This document shows, in pieces, positions 1 to 8,746 of a DNA stretch of 25,331 bases. The first letter of the stretch is position 1; every line of letters begins with the position of its first letter. The DNA comes from DASUMP01 sp036277635 (lineage in GTDB: Bacteria; Actinomycetota; Acidimicrobiia; IMCC26256; PALSA-610). The stretch is from positions 1 to 25,331 of the forward strand of contig DASUMP010000126.1 in NCBI GenBank assembly GCA_036277635.1. The letters are read 5' to 3'. Position numbers and translations under genes: made by a program. Under the pieces are notes generated by a model, which did not search any database, was not told where the DNA came from, and worked only from the letters and a program-made list of their open reading frames with translations.

Positions 1-460
1 GCGCCCGCCGCGACTGCATCGCCGCACCGCGAGCGATCTCGCGCAGCCGGGCGACCGCGTCGCGCTCGCGTGCCGCGTCCCACCGCACCACGGTGCGTTG
101 CGTGCGGACCGGCTCGATCGCGTCGACGCCGAGCTCGGTGAGGCGCGCGACCACGTCGTCGAGCCCGCCCTTCAGCAGCGCGACCGCGACCGCGACACGC
201 GGCGTTCGCTCGGGCTCCTCACGACGATCGCTCGTCGCGTGCGCGCCGAGCGATCCGCGGTTCGTGCCGTCGACCACGTAGCCGCGCCACGCGCCGGTCC
301 CGTCGGCCGCGGTGATCGGCTCGCCGGCGCGCACGCGCCGGACTCGCTGCAGATGGTGGCCGTCGGCGCCGTCGATCGTGATCAGGTCGTCGAGCGCGTC
401 GACGAACACGTGCGCGACCGCGTCGGTGTCGGCCGCCCACCCCCGTGCGGGAGCACCCAT
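1..460 (-). CDS. rsmE: 16S rRNA m3U1498 methyltransferase RsmE, N-terminal part (cut by window edge)
   Basis: RsmE family enzymes methylate N3 of U1498 in 16S rRNA in assembled 30S subunits, using S-adenosylmethionine. The visible 153 residues cover the N-terminal PUA-like RNA-binding domain and the start of the SPOUT methyltransferase domain. Family signatures seen are GHHLQRVRRVRAGEPI near residues 34-49, the following AADGTGAWRG, the VALLKGG segment that opens the catalytic domain, and LTELGVDAIEPVRTQRTVV. The SAM-binding knot lies beyond the left edge and cannot be judged. The ATG at 460 lies 2 bases after the dnaJ stop, so it is very likely co-translated with dnaJ as the last gene of the hrcA-dnaJ-rsmE unit. 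The same dnaJ-rsmE adjacency is known in M. tuberculosis. Confidence 0.9.
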   Translation of the reverse strand, partial: MGAPARGWAADTDAVAHVFVDALDDLITIDGADGHHLQRVRRVRAGEPITAADGTGAWRGYVVDGTNRGSLGAHATSDRREEPERTPRVAVAVALLKGGLDDVVARLTELGVDAIEPVRTQRTVVRWDAARERDAVARLREIARGAAMQSRRA

Positions 461-462
461 CG

Positions 463-1584
463 TTACGGGTTGAACGCCGACTTGATGCGCGAGAACAGCC
501 CGTCGCGCGCGGGCTCGACGCGTTCGCCGCGCAGCTCGGCGAGCTGCACCAACAGCGCGGTCTCCTCCGCGCTCAGCTGGGTCGGCACCTCGACGACGAC
601 GTGCAGCACGAGGTCGCCGCGCCGGCCGTTGCGCAGCGACGGGACGCCGAGGCCGCGCAGGCGCTGCTGGAGACCGTGCTGGGTGCCCGCCGCGATCGCG
701 ACCGACTGGGGTCCGTCGAAGGTATCGACGTCGACCTCGGTGCCGAGCGCGGCCTGCACCATCGAGACGCGCACGGCGCGGTGGAGATCGCCGCCGTGCC
801 GCTCGAGGTCGGGGTGCGGAGCCACCCTGACCGTGACGTAGAGGTCGCCGGGCGGACCGCCGCGCGGCGCAGCCGGGCCGCGGCCGCTCAGGCGCAGGCG
901 CTGGCCGTCGTCGATGCCGGCCGGCACCTCGACTTCCAGTGTGCGGGGACCGAGCACGCGCCCGTCGCCGCGGCACTCGGTGCACGGGTCGGGGATCACC
1001 GCGCCGAGCCCACCGCACTGCGGGCACGGCCCCGCGGTCACGATCTGGCCGATCAGCGAGCGGCGGACCTGGCGCACCTCGCCGCTGCCGCCGCACGTCT
1101 CGCACGACTGCGGGTGCGTCCCCGGCGCGCACCCCGACCCGTCGCACGCGTCGCAGGTGACCGGCAGGCGCACGTCGATGGTGCGCCGGGCGCCGCGCAC
1201 GACCTCTTCGAGTGTCAGCTCGAGGACGGTCTCGGCGTCGGCGCCGCGCGCCGGGCCGCCGCCACCAGCACCCCGGCCGAACGCGTCGCCGCCACCGAAG
1301 AACGCGTCGAACAGGTCGTTGAGGCCGCCGAACCCGCCGAAGCCCGCGGCGTTCGCGCCCGACGGCGCACCGTCGGGGCCGAACATGTCGTAGCGGCGGC
1401 GGCGCTCGGGGTCGCGCAGCGTCTCGTAGGCGACCGAGATCTCCTTGAACCGCGCCTCGGCCTCGGCGTCGCCCGGGTTCGCGTCGGGGTGGTACTGGCG
1501 CGCGAGACGTCGGTACGCCTTCTTGATCTCGTCGTCGGTGGCGCTGCGATCGACGCCGAGCAGCTCGTAGAAGTCGGTGCTCAT
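463..1584 (-). CDS. dnaJ: Chaperone DnaJ (type I Hsp40)
   Basis: Cytoplasmic co-chaperone that stimulates DnaK ATPase activity and delivers unfolded clients. The 373-residue protein has the full type I layout. A J domain occupies residues 4-68, with the HPD triad at 32-34. A Gly/Phe-rich linker runs about 75-115. Four CxxCxGxG zinc repeats have cysteine pairs at 144/147, 161/164, 187/190 and 201/204. Substrate-binding beta domains follow to the end. Length is normal. I chose the ATG at 1584 because the J domain begins at once (MSTDFYELLGV) and it lies 7 bases after the hrcA stop; the frame stays open further upstream, but that part is antisense-like shadow. No clear Shine-Dalgarno sequence is seen, so translation may be coupled to hrcA. 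Position next to hrcA suggests this is the second, HrcA-controlled DnaJ of actinobacteria (DnaJ2); no grpE or dnaK is in view. Confidence 0.96.
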   Translation of the reverse strand: MSTDFYELLGVDRSATDDEIKKAYRRLARQYHPDANPGDAEAEARFKEISVAYETLRDPERRRRYDMFGPDGAPSGANAAGFGGFGGLNDLFDAFFGGGDAFGRGAGGGGPARGADAETVLELTLEEVVRGARRTIDVRLPVTCDACDGSGCAPGTHPQSCETCGGSGEVRQVRRSLIGQIVTAGPCPQCGGLGAVIPDPCTECRGDGRVLGPRTLEVEVPAGIDDGQRLRLSGRGPAAPRGGPPGDLYVTVRVAPHPDLERHGGDLHRAVRVSMVQAALGTEVDVDTFDGPQSVAIAAGTQHGLQQRLRGLGVPSLRNGRRGDLVLHVVVEVPTQLSAEETALLVQLAELRGERVEPARDGLFSRIKSAFNP

Positions 1585-1591
1585 CGGCGCA

Positions 1592-2614
1592 TCACGCGGT
1601 GAGCTGGCGACCGAGCTGCTGGGAGACGGTCGCGACCGCGGCGCGGGCCTTGCGGTAGTCCATGCGCGTCGGTCCGAGGACGCCGATCGTGCCCGCGACC
1701 TCGCCCTCGACGAGGAACGGCGCGAGCACGAGCGAGCACTCCTGGAGGTCGGCTTGCTCGTTCTCCGAACCGATGCGGATCGTGAGCCCGGGCCCGAGCA
1801 GCTCGCGCAGCAGCGCGGTGACGACCGTGTGCTGTTCGAGCAGCTGCAGCAGACGCGCCGCGTGCTCGGTGCTGCGGAACGCTTCGTGCTCGGCCGCGAG
1901 CAGACTCGCACCGCCCACGTAGAGCGGCTCGCCCTGGTGCGTCGTGGCGTGGCGGCGCAGCGCGTCGCACGCGGCGCGCACGAGGTGGTCGGCCGCGTCG
2001 GCGCGATGCGCGTCGAGCTCGGGCGCGGGGGGATCGGCGAGCGTCGCGCCGTCGAGGAGCCGCGCGAGTCGGGCGCTGGCGGTGGCGACGTCGTCTTCCT
2101 GGGCGTCGTGGTCGAGCAGCACGACTTCTTTGTCGACCGCGCCGTTCGACATGACGACGACCGCGAGCAGCACGTTGGGCTGGAGCTGCGCCAGGTGCGC
2201 GCTGCGGATCTGCACGACCTCCGACTGCGGCCCCACCACGAGCGCGGCGTGGTGCGTGAGCCGAGAGAGCAGGTGGCTGGTCTCGTGCAGCAGCTCGTCG
2301 ATCGCGCGGGTGGCGGCAGTGAAGAACTCGGCGACCTGCTTGCGGGCCTCGACCGGCAGCGTCGCGGTGCCCGCGTAGTGGTCGACGTAGTAGCGGTAGC
2401 CGCGGTCGGTGGGCACGCGCCCCGCGGAGGTGTGGGGCTGGGCGATGTAGCCGTCGCGCTCGAGGGCGCTCATCTCGTTGCGGACCGTCGCCGCCGACAC
2501 CGACAGGCCGGCGGCCTGCGCCACCGTCTGGGAGCCGACGGGTTGGGCCCCCTCGACGTAGCGCTCCACGATCGCCCGCAGGATCGCGCTCTTGCGCTCG
2601 TCGAGCTCGGTCAT
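1592..2614 (-). CDS. hrcA: Heat-inducible transcription repressor HrcA
   Basis: DNA-binding repressor of class I heat-shock genes; it binds the CIRCE inverted repeat and needs GroEL for activity in studied bacteria. The 340-residue protein is of family length. The N-terminal winged helix (about residues 1-75) contains the recognition segment SAATVRNEMSALERDGYI followed by the wing QPHTSAGRVPTDRGYRYYVD. The GAF-like and dimerisation domains follow, ending with the typical GPTRMDYRKA segment. The ATG at 2614 is preceded 10 bases upstream by an AGGGAG-type ribosome binding site (about 2625-2630). A CIRCE operator at 2657-2683 lies just upstream, so it probably represses itself together with dnaJ and rsmE. 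Confidence 0.96.
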   Translation of the reverse strand: MTELDERKSAILRAIVERYVEGAQPVGSQTVAQAAGLSVSAATVRNEMSALERDGYIAQPHTSAGRVPTDRGYRYYVDHYAGTATLPVEARKQVAEFFTAATRAIDELLHETSHLLSRLTHHAALVVGPQSEVVQIRSAHLAQLQPNVLLAVVVMSNGAVDKEVVLLDHDAQEDDVATASARLARLLDGATLADPPAPELDAHRADAADHLVRAACDALRRHATTHQGEPLYVGGASLLAAEHEAFRSTEHAARLLQLLEQHTVVTALLRELLGPGLTIRIGSENEQADLQECSLVLAPFLVEGEVAGTIGVLGPTRMDYRKARAAVATVSQQLGRQLTA

Positions 2615-2624
2615 CGCAGGTCGG

Positions 2625-2637
2625 CTCCCTTCCCCCT
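2625..2637 (-). promoter_or_regulatory. Ribosome binding site of hrcA
   Basis: The minus strand reads AGGGGGAAGGGAG here, a purine-rich run ending 10 bases before the hrcA ATG at 2614. It is one of the few clear Shine-Dalgarno sequences in this window and supports that start and a real 5' leader on the hrcA transcript. Confidence 0.6.
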
Positions 2638-2656
2638 CACGCGGATCCCGGGGGAA

Positions 2657-2683
2657 CTAGCACTCAATGCTACCGAGTGCCAG
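2657..2683 (-). promoter_or_regulatory. CIRCE operator (HrcA binding site)
   Basis: On the plus strand the site reads CTAGCACTC, nine bases, then GAGTGCCAG. The known CIRCE consensus is TTAGCACTC-N9-GAGTGCTAA. The left arm matches 8 of 9 positions and the right arm 7 of 9, with the exact nine-base spacer. It lies 43 bases upstream of the hrcA start and overlaps the hemW stop codon (2670-2672), so its right arm also encodes the last HemW residues. It most likely mediates HrcA autoregulation of hrcA-dnaJ-rsmE. A weak -35-like CTGGCA lies in the promoter-proximal arm, but I cannot define a convincing promoter. Confidence 0.9.
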
Positions 2684-3803
2684 CGGGCGCGGCGTGCGGC
2701 CCGGGCGGCGCCGCGGCGCCCGCGGCGAGGAGTCGGGCGGTGATGTCGTTCGCGAGCATCCGCCCGGCGGTCGTGAGCACGACGCGGTGTCCGGCGCGCA
2801 CCACGAGCCCGGCGTCGAGGAGCGTCGCGACCTCGGAGGCGGCGCGCTCGGCGACCGCCGCGCCGGTCCGGGTGCGCAGCGCGAGCGTGAAGCCCTCCTC
2901 GGCGCGGGAGGCGTCGTCGAGGACCTCGCTCCCCTGCTCCGGCGAGCGCCCGGCCCGGATGCGTTCGATGTAGCGCTCCGGGGTGCGCACGTTCCACCAC
3001 CGGCGGCCGCCGGTGTGGCCGTGCGCGGCGCACCCGATCGCGAGGTAGTCGCCTTGCCGCCACGTGAGCAGGTTGTGGCGGCACTCGTGGCCCGGTCGCG
3101 CCCAGTTCGACAGCTCGTACCAGTCGAGGCCCGCCGCGCGCAGCGTGGCATCGGTGACGCGGTACCGGTCGGCCTGCACGTCGTCGTCGGGGGCGCGCGC
3201 GTCGCCCGCCGCGACGCGCAGGCCGAGCGGCGTCGCGGGCTCGACGGTCAGCGCGTACGCGCTCAGGTGCGGCGTGTCCAGCGCGAGGACGGCGTCGAGG
3301 GTGTGGCGCCAGTCGGCGTCGGACTCGCCCGGCGTGCCGTAGATCACGTCGACGTTCATCGTCGCGATGCCCGCGTCGCGCGCGGCGGCGACCGCGGTCG
3401 CCACGTTCGCGGGATCGTGGGTGCGGTGCAGCGCGCGCAGCACGTGCGGCACCATCGACTGCACGCCGAGCGACACGCGCGTGACCCCGGCGCGCACGTA
3501 CGCCGCGAGCTTGGGCGCGTCGATCGAGTCGGGGTTGCACTCGACGGTGACCTCGGCGCCGGCGGCGCGCGGGATCGCGTCGAGGATCCGGGTCAGGTGC
3601 TCGGCCGGGACGAGCGATGGCGTCCCCCCACCGAAGAACACGCTGGTCGCGTCGCGCAACCCGTCGCGCGCGCGCCGCTCGAGATCGACGACGCACGCGT
3701 CGACGTAGTCGTCGATCAGCTCGGAGCGGTCGGTCCACGTCGCGAAGTCGCAGTAGTCGCACCGGGCGGCACAGAACGGGATGTGCACGTAGACGCCGAA
3801 CAC
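2670..3803 (-). CDS. hemW: Radical SAM heme chaperone / coproporphyrinogen III oxidase-like protein HemW
   Basis: Radical SAM protein of the HemN/HemW family. HemW proteins bind heme and are thought to insert it into targets such as respiratory enzymes; they were long annotated as oxygen-independent coproporphyrinogen oxidases. The 377-residue product has the iron-sulfur motif CxxxCxxC at C11, C15 and C18 followed by F20, GGGTPS at 58-63, the SAM-binding region VTVECNPDS near 85-93, and the HemW-type HNxxxW motif at 243-248. HemN coproporphyrinogen oxidases have an extra N-terminal extension, which is absent here, so HemW is the better call. Translation starts at GTG 3803. A strong hairpin lies in the 48-base gap behind the anti-sigma gene. 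The gene's end is shared with the CIRCE site of hrcA. Confidence 0.92.
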   Translation of the reverse strand: MFGVYVHIPFCAARCDYCDFATWTDRSELIDDYVDACVVDLERRARDGLRDATSVFFGGGTPSLVPAEHLTRILDAIPRAAGAEVTVECNPDSIDAPKLAAYVRAGVTRVSLGVQSMVPHVLRALHRTHDPANVATAVAAARDAGIATMNVDVIYGTPGESDADWRHTLDAVLALDTPHLSAYALTVEPATPLGLRVAAGDARAPDDDVQADRYRVTDATLRAAGLDWYELSNWARPGHECRHNLLTWRQGDYLAIGCAAHGHTGGRRWWNVRTPERYIERIRAGRSPEQGSEVLDDASRAEEGFTLALRTRTGAAVAERAASEVATLLDAGLVVRAGHRVVLTTAGRMLANDITARLLAAGAAAPPGPHAAPAGTR

Positions 3804-3812
3804 TGCCCCGAT

Positions 3813-3834
3813 GGTCGCGCCGCGGGGCGCGACC
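3813..3834 (-). terminator. Perfect 9-bp GC hairpin between the anti-sigma gene and hemW
   Basis: GGTCGCGCC, a four-base loop, then GGCGCGACC form a perfect 9-bp inverted repeat. It occupies most of the 48-base gap after the anti-sigma stop (3852) and ends 9 bases before the hemW GTG (3803). There is no following U-tract. It could be a terminator or processing site for the sigma/anti-sigma transcript, or a structure limiting hemW translation. The structure is clear; its role is inferred. Confidence 0.45.
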
Positions 3835-3851
3835 GGGCGAACGGCGCGTCG

Positions 3852-4628
3852 TCAGGCGACCGGCGACACCGCCACCGATCGGCCCTCCGACTGCGGGACC
3901 CCGCCGGCGACCTCCTCGGTGAGCACGAACGCGGTGACCGGGCCGGCCACGTGGAACGCGGCGTCGCCGGGGGTGTTGCCCAGCACGCCGACCGAGATCA
4001 CCTTCTGTTCGGCGCCCACGACGGCCCACAGCTGGTAGGTGCGATCGTCGGGCAGCGGATCGAGGGCGTCGTTGACGACGTAGCCAGTGCCGTCGGGGAG
4101 CAGCGCGATGTGCGCCAGCTCGCGAGCGTCCGAGGTGCGGAGCACGACGACGGCGGCGTCGTCGCGAGACGCCGCGCTCGCGTACTGCGCGGCGACGCTC
4201 GGTGCCGCGACCGGAGGCGCGTCGTCGACGCGGCCGCGCAGGTCGGCGACCTGGAACCCGAGGATCGCGATCACGGCCGCGGCGACGGCACCGACCGCAC
4301 CTACGACGCGTGCACTCACCGAGCGGCGGGCGACGAGCGACACGACCGTCGCGCCCGGCGCCGGTTCGTCGCCGGGCGCGGTCGTGACCGCGGCAACGAT
4401 CGCGTCCCACACCGCCGGCGGCGCGACCCGTTCGTCGTCGGACAGGAGCGCGAGGAGCGCCGCCGTCTCGCGGTGGTCGTCGACCTCGGCGCGCGCGTCG
4501 AGGTTCACGAGCAGGTAGTCGTCGACCCGGGCGCGTTCGGCCGGATCGACGGCGTGCAGCGCGTACGCGCCGAGCAGCGCGTCGAGCTCGCGGTCGACGC
4601 CGCCGAGATCGGGATCGAAGACGGTCAC
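3852..4628 (-). CDS. RskA-type membrane anti-sigma factor
   Basis: Anti-sigma-K (RskA) family protein that would hold the partner ECF sigma factor at the membrane until released. The 258-residue product has an N-terminal anti-sigma domain (LLGAYALHAVDPAERARVDDYL, cut here as LLGAYALHAVDP near residues 18-29), one membrane segment at about 107-127 and an extracytoplasmic RskA domain. The family-typical YQLWAVVG lies in the C-terminal half, with TEEVAGGVPQSEG near the end. I place the start at GTG 4628, overlapping the sigma factor TGA by four bases (GTGA); the frame is open further upstream but that is antisense-like shadow. The HxxxCxxC zinc motif of many anti-sigma factors is replaced by YLLVNLDAR, and the protein has no cysteine at all, so a zinc- or thiol-based redox switch is unlikely. 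Release by regulated proteolysis is an inference. Confidence 0.88.
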   Translation of the reverse strand: MTVFDPDLGGVDRELDALLGAYALHAVDPAERARVDDYLLVNLDARAEVDDHRETAALLALLSDDERVAPPAVWDAIVAAVTTAPGDEPAPGATVVSLVARRSVSARVVGAVGAVAAAVIAILGFQVADLRGRVDDAPPVAAPSVAAQYASAASRDDAAVVVLRTSDARELAHIALLPDGTGYVVNDALDPLPDDRTYQLWAVVGAEQKVISVGVLGNTPGDAAFHVAGPVTAFVLTEEVAGGVPQSEGRSVAVSPVA

Positions 4629-5257
4629 GGTCCTGACACCCCGGCTTCGACGAGCGCGGCGCGCAGGCGCAACAAGCCGGCGCGGATGCGGCTCTTGATC
4701 GTCCCTTCGGGCTGCTCGAGCATCGCCGCGACCTCGCGGTACGTGTGACCGCCGAAGTACGCGAGCTCGATCGCGGTGCGTTCCGCCTCCGAGAGCGTCG
4801 CGAGCGCGGTGCGCACCGCCTCGGCCTCCGAGAGGTCGACGACGGCGCGCTCGAGATCGTCGGGCGGCGCCACGCCGCGCCTCGCGTCGCGCTCCTCGCG
4901 GGCGCGACGCGCGGTCTCCGCGCGCAGCAGGTCGACGGAACGGCCGTGCACCTGGGCGAGGAGGAACGACCGCATGGAGCCGCGGTCGGCGTCGAAGCGC
5001 TCGGGCTGGTTCCACAGCCGGACGAACACCTCTTGCACGATCTCCTCGGCGAGCGTGCGGTCGGCGAGGACGCGGCGGGCGAGCGCGAAGCACGCGCCGG
5101 AGTGGCGCCCGTACAGCTCGGCGAGGGCCTGTTCGTCGCGCGCGGCCACGGCGCGCACCAGCGCGGCGTCGTCGGGCGCGGAGTCGGCAGCGATGCGCTC
5201 AGGCTCCCACGCCGTCGCTCCCCGGGGCGACGCAACACCTCCCCCGCTCCTCATCAC
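4625..5257 (-). CDS. ECF RNA polymerase sigma factor (SigK-like)
   Basis: Extracytoplasmic-function sigma factor of about 210 residues. Region 2 spans roughly residues 44-115, with LAEEIVQEVFVRLWNQPERFD and the promoter-melting segment after it (here LAEEIVQEVFVRLW, 69-82). Region 4 spans about 145-205, with the helix-turn-helix TYREVAAMLEQPEGTIKSR (172-190). Pairing with an RskA-type anti-sigma gene through a GTGA overlap supports a membrane-regulated sigma/anti-sigma module. The start is uncertain: GTG at 5257 is followed directly by ATG at 5254, and neither has a clear ribosome binding site. Only one cysteine (C56) is present, so the two-cysteine redox switch described for M. tuberculosis SigK cannot operate in the same way. 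The regulon is unknown; the divergent dehydrogenase is a possible target. Confidence 0.93.
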   Translation of the reverse strand: MMRSGGGVASPRGATAWEPERIAADSAPDDAALVRAVAARDEQALAELYGRHSGACFALARRVLADRTLAEEIVQEVFVRLWNQPERFDADRGSMRSFLLAQVHGRSVDLLRAETARRAREERDARRGVAPPDDLERAVVDLSEAEAVRTALATLSEAERTAIELAYFGGHTYREVAAMLEQPEGTIKSRIRAGLLRLRAALVEAGVSGP

Positions 5258-5278
5258 GACCAGCGTTCGGTGCCGGAC

Positions 5279-5288
5279 CCGGATCCGG
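5279..5288. promoter_or_regulatory. 10-bp palindrome in the sigma / dehydrogenase divergent region
   Basis: CCGGATCCGG is a perfect 10-bp palindrome in the 56-base space between the divergent sigma factor and acyl-CoA dehydrogenase genes. It covers the expected -35 position of the dehydrogenase promoter (its -10-like box is at 5300-5305). It could be an operator, but a short GC-rich palindrome can occur by chance. Confidence 0.25.
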
Positions 5289-5299
5289 ATGACCGCCGC

Positions 5300-5305
5300 T
5301 AGGGT
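5300..5305 (+). promoter_or_regulatory. -10-like box, probable leaderless start of the acyl-CoA dehydrogenase
   Basis: TAGGGT fits the TANNNT core of a -10 element and is separated from the GTG start at 5314 by eight bases. That places the transcription start on or next to the start codon, so a leaderless mRNA is likely. The same arrangement occurs before leuS, the folP2-like gene, nadD and the ACT-domain gene. Confidence 0.45.
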
Positions 5306-5313
5306 CCCGCGCC

Positions 5314-6471
5314 GTGCGCATCGAGCTGCCGACGGAGGCCGTCGACGCCGCCACCGAGCTGAGGGAGTTCCTCGACCGGATGGCTCCCGACGGCCGGTAC
5401 CCCACCGACGCCGTCCGCCGACTGGCGGAGGCCGGTTACGTGGCGCCGCACTGGCCGGCGCCCTGGGGTCGGGCGGCGAGCCCCGCCGCCCAGCTCGCCA
5501 TCGACGAGGTCCTGCGCGACCGCAACGTCCCCCGCCCGCTGAACCCGATCGGCATCGGGTGGGCCGGCCCGACGCTGCTCGTCGCGGGCACGCCCGAACA
5601 GCAGCAGCGGTGGTTGCCCGGCATCCTCGACGGTTCCGAGATCTGGTGCCAGCTGTTCAGCGAACCCGAAGCCGGCAGCGACCTCGCGTCGCTGCGCACG
5701 CGCGCTGAGCGCGACGGCGACGAGTACGTCGTGACCGGACAGAAGATCTGGACGACGCTCGGCCACGTCGCGCGCTGGGGCATCCTGCTCGCGCGCACCG
5801 GCGACCCCGCACCCACGCTCGGCGACCGCCAGTGGGGCATCTCGTACTTCGTCGTCGACATGCACTCTCCGGGCATCGACGTGCGACCGCTCGTGCAGAT
5901 GACGGGCACACACGAGTTCAACGAAGTGTTCTTCGACGGGGCGCGCGTGCCGGCCGCCAACCTGATCGGCACCGAGCACGACGGGTGGCGCCTCGCGAAG
6001 GTCACGCTCGGCAACGAGCGCGTGTCGCTCTCGGGCGAGGGCGCACTGTGGGGGCGGGGTCCGACTGCCACCGACGTGCTCGACCTCGTGCGCGCGCACG
6101 GCGGCGAGCCCGATCCGATCGCGCGCCAGCGGCTCGCCCGGCTCTACATCGAAGCCGAGGTGCTGCGCCTGATCCGGCTGCGCACCGTGTCCGCGCAGGT
6201 GCGCGGGCTCGAACCCGGCCCGGAGGCGTCGGTGCGCAAGGCCATGGCCGACGAGCACGGCCAGCACGTGATGGCCGCCGCGCTCGACCTCGCGGGGAGC
6301 GCCGCGATGCTCTCCGATCGCGGGCCGTACGGCGAACCCGACGCGATGTGGCACTACGGCTACCTCTACAGCTGCGCGCTCACGATCGGCGGCGGCACCA
6401 GCGAGGTGCAGCGCAACATCTTGGGTGAGCGCGTGCTCGGGCTGCCGCGCGAGCCCGAACCGTCTCGGTGA
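5314..6471 (+). CDS. Acyl-CoA dehydrogenase family protein
   Basis: FAD-dependent flavoenzyme that would introduce an alpha,beta double bond into an acyl-CoA thioester. The 385-residue length is normal. FAD/substrate signatures seen are QLFSEPEAGSDLASL (113-127), VTGQKIWTT (140-148) and the C-terminal GGGTSEVQRNILGERVLGLP. At the position where medium-chain dehydrogenases carry the catalytic glutamate (YEGT), this protein has GGGT. Its base must therefore lie elsewhere, perhaps near E242 on the helix used by isovaleryl-CoA dehydrogenase, or in a partner subunit as in the actinobacterial heterotetrameric FadE pairs. The start is GTG 5314, supported by a leaderless-type -10 box. It overlaps the next gene by four bases (GTGA). 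The substrate cannot be assigned. Confidence 0.93.
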   Translation: MRIELPTEAVDAATELREFLDRMAPDGRYPTDAVRRLAEAGYVAPHWPAPWGRAASPAAQLAIDEVLRDRNVPRPLNPIGIGWAGPTLLVAGTPEQQQRWLPGILDGSEIWCQLFSEPEAGSDLASLRTRAERDGDEYVVTGQKIWTTLGHVARWGILLARTGDPAPTLGDRQWGISYFVVDMHSPGIDVRPLVQMTGTHEFNEVFFDGARVPAANLIGTEHDGWRLAKVTLGNERVSLSGEGALWGRGPTATDVLDLVRAHGGEPDPIARQRLARLYIEAEVLRLIRLRTVSAQVRGLEPGPEASVRKAMADEHGQHVMAAALDLAGSAAMLSDRGPYGEPDAMWHYGYLYSCALTIGGGTSEVQRNILGERVLGLPREPEPSR

Positions 6472-6896
6472 GCCCGATGCCCGCGGAGCGGGTGCTCCCA
6501 CCCGCGCTGGCCGAGTGGCTCACTCGCGAGCACTCGGTCGCACCCGACGGATGGTGCGCCGAACCGCCCCTCGAGGACCTGCACTGCCACCCCGACCTCG
6601 TGGAGCGGGTCGCGACGCTCGCGCGCACGCTGCGCGACGTGCGGCGCACGTTCGTCGACGGGTGTCCGGTGCTCCACCACCCGAGCGGTCCGCCGTTCGC
6701 CGCCGCGTTCGGGACGTCGGGCCTCGTCGTGCGCACCGCCGAGCGGCTCGGCGCCCTCGACCCGGGGTGGCGCACGACCGGGCTCGACGCGTCGTGGCGC
6801 GACGTCGACCCGTGGGCCGCCGACGTCACGTTCACGCGCGCGACGACCCTGCTGCGCGACGCGTTCCGTCGTGCGTACGACGGCGTCGCCCGCTGA
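6468..6896 (+). CDS. Hypothetical protein, translationally coupled to acyl-CoA dehydrogenase
   Basis: A 142-residue soluble protein I do not recognise. It has no signal peptide, membrane segment or known cofactor motif. Notable parts are the His/Cys-containing segment EDLHCHPDLVERVATLARTL (36-55), then FVDGCPVLHHPSGPPFAAAFG and a tryptophan-rich region (DPGWRTTGLDASWRDVDPW) before a helical C-terminus. The GTG start at 6468 shares GTGA with the dehydrogenase stop; an ATG three codons further in (6477) is an alternative. Coupling suggests it works with the dehydrogenase or its substrate, but this is inference from position only. Base and codon use match the neighbours, so I consider it a real gene. 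Confidence 0.8.
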   Translation: MSPMPAERVLPPALAEWLTREHSVAPDGWCAEPPLEDLHCHPDLVERVATLARTLRDVRRTFVDGCPVLHHPSGPPFAAAFGTSGLVVRTAERLGALDPGWRTTGLDASWRDVDPWAADVTFTRATTLLRDAFRRAYDGVAR

Positions 6897-6905
6897 CGTC
6901 GCGGG

Positions 6906-6906
<1 letters not shown>
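6888..6906. terminator. Weak inverted repeat between convergent stop codons
   Basis: GCCCGC at 6888-6893 and GCGGGC at 6901-6906 form a 6-bp stem with a 7-base loop that spans the 9-base gap between the convergent stops of the hypothetical gene and lepA. It could work as a bidirectional terminator, but the stem is short and no T-tract follows. Confidence 0.25.
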
Positions 6907-8690
<1,784 letters not shown>

Positions 8691-8696
8691 GCCGCC

Positions 8697-8702
8697 ATTG
8701 TC
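8697..8702 (-). promoter_or_regulatory. -10-like box of lepA
   Basis: The minus strand reads GACAAT, six bases before the lepA GTG at 8690. It matches TATAAT at four of six positions. With this spacing transcription would begin at or next to the start codon, as for nadD. Support is weaker than for the TAGCCT boxes. Confidence 0.3.
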
Positions 8703-8746
8703 GCCGCTGCGGCCACCCCCGGCCGGAACGGCCGTCGCGGGTCTGG

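Noticed and set aside
2667..4748. Plus-strand open frame of nearly 700 codons opposite hemW and the anti-sigma gene
   Set aside because: It crosses two well-supported genes on the other strand and has no recognisable domain.
2611..5238. Minus-strand frame of over 870 codons spanning hemW, anti-sigma and sigma genes
   Set aside because: Arginine-rich off-frame translation of three real genes on the same strand.
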